NCBI RefSeq assembly: GCF_900106995.1
Contig: NZ_FNOK01000038.1
Location: forward strand, 31,105-95,104
Reading direction: 5' to 3'
Length of the DNA: 64,000 bases
Origin: Saccharopolyspora shandongensis
Lineage (GTDB): Bacteria > Actinomycetota > Actinomycetes > Mycobacteriales > Pseudonocardiaceae
Shown: positions 58,085 to 64,000 of the stretch, one piece after another
How the letters are laid out: every line of letters begins with the position of its first letter
Position numbering within the stretch: the stretch's first letter is position 1
Notes under the pieces: model-generated
The model's database searches: none
Seen by the model: only the letters and a program-made list of their open reading frames with translations
Told to the model about the DNA's origin: nothing
Program-made: the position numbers and the translations under genes

Positions 58085-59389
58085 TCACGAACGCCGTTCG
58101 GCGTCGCCGTACTTGAGGAAGAACGACAGCGCGGTGCCGATCACGCACACGCCGACCACGAACCACAGGCCGGACAGCTTGCTGCCGGTGAAGTCCTCCA
58201 TCGCGCCCATCACGTACGGGCCGAGGAACCCGCCGAACAGCCCGATGGTGTTGACGAACGCGATGCCGCCCGCCAGGGTCGCCCCGCTCAACCGGGACGC
58301 CGGGAACGTGTAGAGGATCGGCTGCATCGCGAAGAACGAGAAAGCGCCGAGGCAGAACCCGATCAGGCCGACGACCGGGCCGGAGACCGCGCCCAGCGCG
58401 AACCCGACGCAGATCCCGCCCATCGTGATGGTGACCAGCCTGCGGGAGCTGCCGCCGTTGACGGCGAACCGCGGCACCAGGAACGCGCCCAGGCCCGCGA
58501 AGATCCACGGGACCGAGGTCAGCAACCCGATCTGCAGCGACGACAGCTCGCCGTAGGTGCCGATGATCGACGGCAGGAAGTAGGACAGCGCGTACACCGC
58601 GATCTGCTGCGACAAGTAGATCCCGACCACCAGCAGGATCTGCTTGTCCCGCCACACCTGGCGCATGCTGTGCGTGCCGGACGCCTCGGCGCCCGCCTCG
58701 TCCTCGGCGGCGATGCGGCGCTGCAGGTCTTCGGCTTCGGCCGCGGTCAGGAACTTCGCCTGGTCCGGCCGGTCGGGCAGCTTCTTCCACACCACGAAGG
58801 CGAACAGGCAGGCCGGGAGCCCCTCGATCAGGAACATCCACTGCCAGCCGTGCATGCCGCCGAGGCCGCCGAGCCCGAGCAGCAGGCCGCCCAGCGGCGG
58901 GCCGAGGATGCTCGCCGCGGACACGCCGAGCAGGAAAAGGCCGTTGGCCCTGGCGCGGTCGGCGCGGGTGAACCACTGCGTCAGGAAGTACATGACGCCC
59001 GGGAACAGGCCCGCCTCGGCGACGCCGAGCAGCATCCGCATGAGGTAGAAGGACCACTCGCCCTGCACGAAGGCCATCCCGGCGGACACCAGGCCCCAGG
59101 TGATCATGATCCGGGTGATCCAGAACCGCGCGCCGACCCGGTGCAGGATCAGGTTCGACGGGATCTCCGCCAGCGCGTAGGTGATGAAGAACAGCCCGGC
59201 GCCGATCCCGTAGGCGGTCGCCGAAATGCCCAGGTCGATTTGCAGGTGTTCCTTGGCGATCCCGATGTTGGTCCGGTCCAGGAAGCTGATGATGTAGGCA
59301 CCGATCAGCAACGGGAGCAACTTGCGGAAGATGACTCCGTTAAGCTCGCTGGGCGAGCGCATCACCGATTCTGGGACGCTTTTCGGCAT
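58085..59389 (-). CDS. ACS-family MFS transporter (phthalate/hydroxy-acid permease type)
   Basis: A 434-residue twelve-helix MFS of the anion:cation symporter family. SFLDRTNIGIAKEHLQIDLGIS at helix 1 and GVAEAGLFPGVMYFLTQWFTRADRARANGLF across helices 4-5 are the family signatures. It imports an organic acid. ATG 59389. It is the first gene of the operon with SDR and BKACE, so it probably brings in the beta-hydroxy acid they degrade. Confidence 0.88.
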   Translation of the reverse strand: MPKSVPESVMRSPSELNGVIFRKLLPLLIGAYIISFLDRTNIGIAKEHLQIDLGISATAYGIGAGLFFITYALAEIPSNLILHRVGARFWITRIMITWGLVSAGMAFVQGEWSFYLMRMLLGVAEAGLFPGVMYFLTQWFTRADRARANGLFLLGVSAASILGPPLGGLLLGLGGLGGMHGWQWMFLIEGLPACLFAFVVWKKLPDRPDQAKFLTAAEAEDLQRRIAAEDEAGAEASGTHSMRQVWRDKQILLVVGIYLSQQIAVYALSYFLPSIIGTYGELSSLQIGLLTSVPWIFAGLGAFLVPRFAVNGGSSRRLVTITMGGICVGFALGAVSGPVVGLIGFCLGAFSFFAMQPILYTFPASRLSGATLAGGIAFVNTIGLFGGFLGPYVMGAMEDFTGSKLSGLWFVVGVCVIGTALSFFLKYGDAERRS

Positions 59390-59454
59390 GGCGTGACCTT
59401 CGGTTCTTTTTCCGGCGTGCCGGATGGTCGGGTTCTTCTTCGGGAATTCGCTTT

Positions 59455-60525
59455 TCAGCGGCGGGATTTCTCGGCGGCCCGGGTCGGTTCGCAACCGCAG
59501 GTCCGGCCGATGTGCAGGCGGTGCGCGCACACCAGCGATTGGTAGCTGTTCGACGGCTTTTCCATGCGTTTGAGCAGCATTCCGAAGGCCTCGCGGCCCA
59601 TTTCCTCGTGCGGCTGCATCACGGTGGTGAGCCCGATCAGCCCGGACATGCTGTGCGGAATGCCGTCGTGCCCGGTCACCGCGACGTCCTCGGGCACCCG
59701 GATGCCGTGTTCCACCGCGTACTCCAGGATGCCGATCGCCTGCTCGTCGCTGCCGCACACGATGGCGCGCGGCGGATCGTCGCGGGCGAACAGGCGGGCC
59801 GCGGCGCGGCGGCCGCCGTCGCTGTTGAGCTCGGTGCTGATCTTGCGGTCGCCGCCGATGTCGACGCCGTGCGCGTGGGCGGTCGACACGAAGGCCTGCT
59901 CGCGAGCGAGGGACGCCGAGGAGAACCGCGGCCCGATCACGACGGCGATGTCGGTGTGGCCGTGCGCCAGCACGTGCTCCATCAACGACGTCGCCGCGGC
60001 GGCGTCGTCGATGCCGACGAAATCACCCTCCATGTACTGGGATCTCCGCGACAGGTAGACGTACGGGATCCGGGCGGCGCGCAGGGTCCGCAACGCGGTG
60101 GCGTCCTCCCGGAACGCGGCGCTCAGGACGACCCCGTCGACGTTGCGGTGCACCAGGCTGCTGGAGACCTTGCCCAGCGTCCGCAGGTCGTCCTGGGTGG
60201 TCGCGACGAAGACCTCGTACCCGGCCTCGGCGGCCGTGGAAACGATGCTCTGCGCGAATCGCGGATAGGTCGGATTGATGATGTTGGGTTGCACCAGCCC
60301 GATGACGCGGGTGCGATTCGGGTCGACCGGTTTTCCCCGGTTCGGCGGGCGAAAACCGATTTCCTCGGCGACGGCGAGGATGTGCCGGCGCGTTTCCGGC
60401 GCCACCCCGCCCTTTCCGTTCATGACGTAGGAGACGGCGGCGGTCGAAACGCCGGCGGCGCGCGCCACCGCGGCCGCCGAGACCGTGCCCGGTCGGCGCG
60501 AGGAGCGACGAGTCGCGATCTCCAC
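59455..60525 (-). CDS. LacI-family transcriptional regulator
   Basis: A 356-residue LacI/GalR regulator. The HTH and hinge are TVSAAAVARAAGVSTAAVSYVMNGKGGVAPETRRHILAVAEEIG. The effector domain of periplasmic-binding fold follows, with RVIGLVQPNIINPTYPRFAQ. It lies 65 bases before the MFS gene on the same strand and so probably controls this three-gene acid-degradation unit. Two tandem 10-base repeats lie at its own promoter. Confidence 0.88.
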   Translation of the reverse strand: MEIATRRSSRRPGTVSAAAVARAAGVSTAAVSYVMNGKGGVAPETRRHILAVAEEIGFRPPNRGKPVDPNRTRVIGLVQPNIINPTYPRFAQSIVSTAAEAGYEVFVATTQDDLRTLGKVSSSLVHRNVDGVVLSAAFREDATALRTLRAARIPYVYLSRRSQYMEGDFVGIDDAAAATSLMEHVLAHGHTDIAVVIGPRFSSASLAREQAFVSTAHAHGVDIGGDRKISTELNSDGGRRAAARLFARDDPPRAIVCGSDEQAIGILEYAVEHGIRVPEDVAVTGHDGIPHSMSGLIGLTTVMQPHEEMGREAFGMLLKRMEKPSNSYQSLVCAHRLHIGRTCGCEPTRAAEKSRR

Positions 60526-60589
60526 AGCCGAGTCTCCCTTGACGTGCGATGCGGATCTCCGATCCGGGGTGAACCTAAGGCGCCCGCTG

Positions 60590-60609
60590 AACGTTAAGCA
60601 ACATTAAGT
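60590..60609. promoter_or_regulatory. Tandem repeat upstream of the LacI gene
   Basis: AACGTTAAGC (60590-60599) directly followed by AACATTAAGT (60600-60609), 65 bases before the LacI start at 60525. The one-helical-turn spacing suits side-by-side protein binding, perhaps LacI autoregulation. Confidence 0.4.
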
Positions 60610-60765
60610 TGACGGCCTCCCCCGGCGACGGCCGGTTGGGCGTTCGGCGCGCACGCCCTGCGACGACCTGCCAACTCTGCGCGAACGTCGCAGACTGGTG
60701 GGCAGCCCGTCAGCACCTCGAGGCGAGACGTGCGCGAGCCGAAATCGAACAGGGAGACGGCAGTG

Positions 60766-61236
60766 ATGGCCGAATCGGGCGGAAGAACATCGAACAAGCA
60801 GGCGGAGACCGCCGAGGCGGTCAGGTGGACCACGACGGCCGGCGAAGTCGCCGAGACCGGTCAGGGACGCACGACGATCGGGGTCGTGGTCGTTCAGAAG
60901 ATCGCGGTGACGGCCACCCGCGAAGTCCCCGGGGTGGCCGCGCTGGGCGGCGGGATGGCACGGGCGTTCGGCGCGCTGAGGGAGCGCATTCCCGGCGCCA
61001 GCGCCGCGCAGACCTCGGGCGCGAACGTGGAAGTGGGCGAGAAGCAGACCGCGATCGACTTGCAGATCGTCGTGGATTACGGCGTCTCCGTGGTGGAGCT
61101 GGCACGAGCGGTGCGGCGCAACGTCATCACCGCTGTGGAACGCATGACCGGACTGCAGGTCGTGGAGGTCAACATCGAGGTCATCGACATCCGCCTGCCC
61201 GGCGAGGAAGAGGCGGCACCCGCACGCGTCGAATGA
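60766..61236 (+). CDS. Asp23/Gls24-family envelope-stress protein
   Basis: A 156-residue Asp23/Gls24 protein. Core segments are TTIGVVVVQKIAVTATREVPGV and KQTAIDLQIVVDYGVSVVELARAVRRNVITAVERMTG, then VVEVNIEVIDI. ATG 60766 has AGGGAGA upstream; a GTG 3 bases before is possible. No membrane segment. In Firmicutes and actinobacteria these accompany envelope or alkaline stress; precise role unknown. Confidence 0.85.
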   Translation: MAESGGRTSNKQAETAEAVRWTTTAGEVAETGQGRTTIGVVVVQKIAVTATREVPGVAALGGGMARAFGALRERIPGASAAQTSGANVEVGEKQTAIDLQIVVDYGVSVVELARAVRRNVITAVERMTGLQVVEVNIEVIDIRLPGEEEAAPARVE

Positions 61237-61239
61237 TCC

Positions 61240-61465
61240 CGGCCGGGCGCCTAGGCCGTTTTTAAGCGGCGGTAGCCGCTCGCGGTGTGGGACTCAACTC
61301 GCACCGCCGCGGGTTCACGGTGCCCACTCCCCTGGAGTTCTCCCAGCGAGGACAGCCCCGACGTGGTGAATTGGTCCATTTATGATGTCGGGGATCCCAC
61401 AGCGAGGGGGCATCTGAGATTCCGCCACCCGCACCGCCACGCAAACCAAATTCAACACGATCTCT
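61240..61465. repeat. Intergenic repeat family R1, copy B
   Basis: About 220 bases, matching copy A (11655-11884) in CACCGCCGCGGGTTC near 61301, GCGAGGACAGCCC near 61349, GGGATCCCACAGC near 61391 and CCGCCACCCGCACCGCCACG near 61423. It sits between the Asp23-like gene and the next minus-strand gene, with no protein coding beyond a chance frame. Confidence 0.65.
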
Positions 61466-61907
61466 AGTCGTCCGGGACCGTCCGGCGAGCCGGCTGTTCC
61501 CGGAGATCCACGGCCAGCGCCCAGATCACGGCGACGTCGATCACGATGATGAGCAGCGACCACACCGGCGCGTACGGGATGAACAAGAAGTTCCCCAGGG
61601 CGCTGAGGCCGGCGATGATCAGGCCGACGACCCGCGCCCAGGACTGGCCCGCGGTCAACGCGATTCCGGTGGCTCCGACCAGCACGCCCAGCACCATGTG
61701 CACCCACCCCCACGTCGTGACGTTGATGGTGAACGCGTAGTCCGGCGTAACGGCGTAATACGAGCTCCGCAGGATCGCCGCGAGTCCGACGATGACGTGG
61801 AAGAACCCGATGATGATCATCATCACCGCGGCGAACAGCTCCACCCCGCCCGCCCAGGACTCCCGGGCGCTCGGGTAGTGGACGCCCCCGTGTCCCGCGT
61901 GTGCCAT
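61464..61907 (-). CDS. Four-helix membrane protein (DUF7144-like)
   Basis: A 147-residue integral membrane protein with four predicted helices (WAGGVELFAAVMMIIIGFFHVI, the VHMVLGVLVGATGIALTAG stretch, VVGLIIAGLSALGNFLFI and WSLLIIVIDVAVIWAL). The short N-terminus starts MAHAGHGGVHYPS; ATG 61907 is chosen because GGGGAG lies nine bases before it, although ATG 61916 is possible. Its family is common in actinobacteria and its role is unknown. Confidence 0.7.
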   Translation of the reverse strand: MAHAGHGGVHYPSARESWAGGVELFAAVMMIIIGFFHVIVGLAAILRSSYYAVTPDYAFTINVTTWGWVHMVLGVLVGATGIALTAGQSWARVVGLIIAGLSALGNFLFIPYAPVWSLLIIVIDVAVIWALAVDLREQPARRTVPDD

Positions 61908-61942
61908 GGTCCTCATCTCCCCTGCCCCGGCGCCCGGCCGTC

Positions 61943-62470
61943 CTACCCGCCGATCCGGTTCCCCGCGGGTGAGATCGCGTACCAGCTGCCACCGTTGGAG
62001 TTCACGGCTTGACCATTGGCCTGGCCCGCCAGTTCATCGCCGATGTAGTAGTACAGCGGGTGTCCGTTGTAGACGATCTGCGTGCTGCCGTCCGGGCGCC
62101 GGGTCGTGGCGAGCAGGGCCGGGTTCACGGCCGGACCCGCGATGGGCGGAGCGGTCGTGGTCAGCGGCGGCCAATCGCCTGCGCACGCCTCCAGGCAGGC
62201 CAGCTGGTCGCTTCGATCCTTGTCGAACAGGTACACCGTGCGACCGTCCGGGCCCGTGAGCACGGCGCCGAGGCCAGGAACTTCGCGGGTCTGGACGGCG
62301 ATGGCACCGCCGATGATCGGCGGGGCCGTGGCCGTCGGCGGAGGTGTCCCAGGCCCGCGGCCGTCCGGGACATCCCCGGCCGGCGTGCACGCGGTCACGA
62401 GAGCCAGGGCACCACCCACCAGCCAGATGCTTCGCAACACGGCTGCGCGGTCTCGTGCGAAGCGGGCCAT
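61943..62470 (-). CDS. Secreted-repeat lipoprotein (PF03640-like)
   Basis: A 175-residue lipoprotein. The signal peptide ends in the lipobox LVTAC near residue 28. The mature part has the repeat pattern GAVLTGPDGRTVYLFDKDRS and, later, TTRRPDGSTQIVYNGHPLYYYIGD, with Trp-Pro in AGDWPPLTT, typical of the secreted-repeat-of-unknown-function family. It should be anchored on the outer face of the membrane. ATG 62470 has GGGAGG upstream. No partner gene indicates a role. Confidence 0.85.
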   Translation of the reverse strand: MARFARDRAAVLRSIWLVGGALALVTACTPAGDVPDGRGPGTPPPTATAPPIIGGAIAVQTREVPGLGAVLTGPDGRTVYLFDKDRSDQLACLEACAGDWPPLTTTAPPIAGPAVNPALLATTRRPDGSTQIVYNGHPLYYYIGDELAGQANGQAVNSNGGSWYAISPAGNRIGG

Positions 62471-62735
62471 CGCGCCTCCCCAGGGCGAGATCGCGTCAAA
62501 GTGCATCCTCGCCGTCGCTGCCTCGTCGCAGGCGTTATCCCCGATCGGCACCGACCGGGCCACGCCCCAGCACAGCACGAGGGTGGAACCCGCAGGAAGC
62601 CCGCGCAAAGGGCCGTTGGTCCTCCGATGCGCCGAGGGCGGCTCGTCGTCACGACCGAGAACGCCGGATTCATCCGAGTCGGCCGGCAGCACTGCCGCCG
62701 GGGCGGTTCGTCCGGCCGGGGCAGAACGATAGCGA

Positions 62736-62784
62736 AGCCCCCGGAGGGCCAGTGCGCGGAACGCGCTGCTCGTCCCCGGGGGCT
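62736..62784 (-). terminator. Hairpin after the thiolase gene
   Basis: A 9-bp stem AGCCCCCGG / CCGGGGGCT lies 36 bases past the thiolase stop. The rest of 62471-62819 shows no supported gene. Confidence 0.45.
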
Positions 62785-62819
62785 CCACGCCCTAGAGCGT
62801 CGTCCTCCTGCTCGGCGGG

Positions 62820-64000
62820 TCAGGCTGTCGGTACGCGGAGGATCAGGGCGTCGCCCTGCCCACCACCACCGCACAACGCCGCCGCACCAACACCGCCACC
62901 ACGACGCCTGAGCTCCAACGCCAAGTGCAACACCAACCGCGCACCCGACATCCCGATCGGATGCCCCAACGCGATCGCACCACCGTTGACGTTCACCCGC
63001 TCCTCATCAACACCCAACGCACGCATCGACGCGATCCCCACCGCCGCGAACGCCTCATTGATCTCCACCAGATCCAGATCCGCGACCTCGACCCGCTCCC
63101 GCGCACACGCGGCCCGGATCGCATTCGACGGCTGCTCATGCAAACTCGCATCCGGCCCCGCGACCACACCATGCGCACCGACCTCGGCAAGCCACGACAA
63201 CCCCAGCTCCTCAGCCCTGGCCTTGCTCATCACCACGACCGCCGCCGCACCATCGGAAATCTGCGACGCCGACCCCGCCGTGATCGTCCCATCCGATGCG
63301 AACGCCGGACGCAGCCTCGCCAGCCCCTCCACCGTGGTGTCCGCGCGAATGCCCTCATCGGCGTCCACGACCAGCGGGGCGCCCTTGCGCCGCGGCACCT
63401 CCACCGGCGCGATCTCCTCCGCGAACACACCCCGCTGGGCGGCAGCCGCCGCACGCCGATGAGACCGCGCCGCGAACGCGTCCTGCTCCTCGCGGGTCAA
63501 CCCATACCGCGCGTTGTGCTTCTCCGTCGACAACCCCATCGCGACCTGATCGAACGCACAGAACAAACCATCATGCGACATGTGATCCAACATCGACACA
63601 TCACCGAACTTGAAACCCTCACGCGACCCCGTCAGCAAATGCGGCGCCTGCGTCATCGACTCCTGACCACCCGCGACCACCACATCGAACTCACCCGCCC
63701 GGATCAACTGATCCGCCAACGCGATCGCATCCAGCCCCGACAAACACACCTTGTTGATCGTCAACGCCGGCACATCCATCGGAATGCCCGCCGCCACCGC
63801 AGCCTGCCGCGCCGGAATCTGCCCCGCACCCGCCGTCAGCACCTGACCCATGATCGTGTACTCGACCTGATCAGGCCGCACCCCAGCCCGCTCCAACGCA
63901 GCCCGAATCGCGAACCCACCCAACTCCGCACCCGAAAACCCCTTCAGCGAGCCCAGCAACCGCCCCATCGGAGTACGAGCCCCCGCCACGATCACAGAAC
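62820..64000 (-). CDS. Acetyl-CoA acyltransferase (thiolase), 5' end beyond the window
   Basis: About 393 residues of a thiolase are seen; the first few residues lie past the right edge (frame open through 64000, reading SVIVAGARTP). Active-site residues are the nucleophile Cys in NKVCLSGLDA, the His of ALGHPIGMSG, and the second Cys in ALCGGGGQG. It joins or cleaves acyl-CoA and acetyl-CoA. Unlike its neighbours it uses many G- and T-ending codons (TTG, GTG, GGT, GAT), an unusual codon choice for this window. Function in beta-oxidation or acetoacetyl-CoA formation cannot be decided. Confidence 0.9.
   Translation of the reverse strand, partial: SVIVAGARTPMGRLLGSLKGFSGAELGGFAIRAALERAGVRPDQVEYTIMGQVLTAGAGQIPARQAAVAAGIPMDVPALTINKVCLSGLDAIALADQLIRAGEFDVVVAGGQESMTQAPHLLTGSREGFKFGDVSMLDHMSHDGLFCAFDQVAMGLSTEKHNARYGLTREEQDAFAARSHRRAAAAAQRGVFAEEIAPVEVPRRKGAPLVVDADEGIRADTTVEGLARLRPAFASDGTITAGSASQISDGAAAVVVMSKARAEELGLSWLAEVGAHGVVAGPDASLHEQPSNAIRAACARERVEVADLDLVEINEAFAAVGIASMRALGVDEERVNVNGGAIALGHPIGMSGARLVLHLALELRRRGGGVGAAALCGGGGQGDALILRVPTA

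Noticed and set aside
1..64000. CRISPR array or tRNA/rRNA genes
   Set aside because: No regularly spaced direct repeats, cloverleaf-like sequences or conserved rRNA segments were seen on either strand.

Overview
The window is high-GC actinobacterial DNA. C- and G-ending codons dominate, Shine-Dalgarno sites are GGAGG-like, GTG starts are frequent, and genes often overlap by ATGA or GTGA. IclR, TetR, MarR, Rrf2, ECF sigma and DHA2 transporter families are all present. The style and the intergenic repeats fit Pseudonocardiaceae, perhaps Saccharopolyspora; that placement is inference. No tRNA, rRNA or CRISPR array was seen.

Layout. 1-5.2 kb: a cut-off unknown gene (-), then an operon of an IclR regulator, a formiminoglutamase-type hydrolase (hutG-like) and an amino-acid ABC transporter whose binding protein and permease are fused. 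5.3-7.7 kb: remnants of a quinone oxidoreductase and a nucleobase permease around an aminoglycoside-phosphotransferase-like kinase and a nucleotidyltransferase. 7.9-20.7 kb: a large minus-strand aromatic catabolic cluster (cupin, ferredoxin reductase, Rieske oxygenase with a 74-aa partner, extradiol dioxygenase, aspartate-dehydrogenase-like enzyme, hydrolase, two SDRs, ThDP enzyme, degenerate dienelactone hydrolase, MFS uptake), with a start-less aldehyde dehydrogenase and a MarR gene at its edge. 21.5-23.3 kb: a second kinase paralogue and decayed genes.

23.5-27.0 kb is the most interesting stretch. A minus-strand operon encodes a Crp-like regulator with an intact cyclic-nucleotide pocket, a class III nucleotide-cyclase-like protein and a STAND-like ATPase. 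The cyclase-like C-terminus and the ATPase N-terminus share a short motif of the kind used in bacterial amyloid signalling, suggesting a cyclic-nucleotide conflict (anti-phage-like) system.

27.3-43.6 kb: YCII protein, ABC-F ATPase, LysR with acyl-CoA dehydrogenase / CoA-transferase / MFS, TetR divergent from an SDR, MFS plus cytochrome P450, an ECF sigma with a membrane protein carrying a collagen-like Gly-Gln-Pro repeat, an NADP oxidoreductase and a complete IS5-family element. 43.8-47.6 kb: a predicted copper regulon (CopZ, CDGSH protein, His-rich protein, DHA2 MFS, AhpD-like protein) marked by five CsoR-like palindromes. 47.9-56.3 kb: polyprenyl synthase, intact vgb beside a frameshifted vat-like acetyltransferase remnant, alcohol dehydrogenase/TetR with operators, Rrf2/Old Yellow Enzyme pair, CorA. 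56.3-60.5 kb: a LacI-controlled BKACE/SDR/MFS cluster. 60.7-64 kb: Asp23-like protein, DUF7144-like membrane protein, a secreted-repeat lipoprotein and a thiolase cut by the window end. Two intergenic repeat families and at least eight gene remnants show that much of the window is rearranged accessory DNA.
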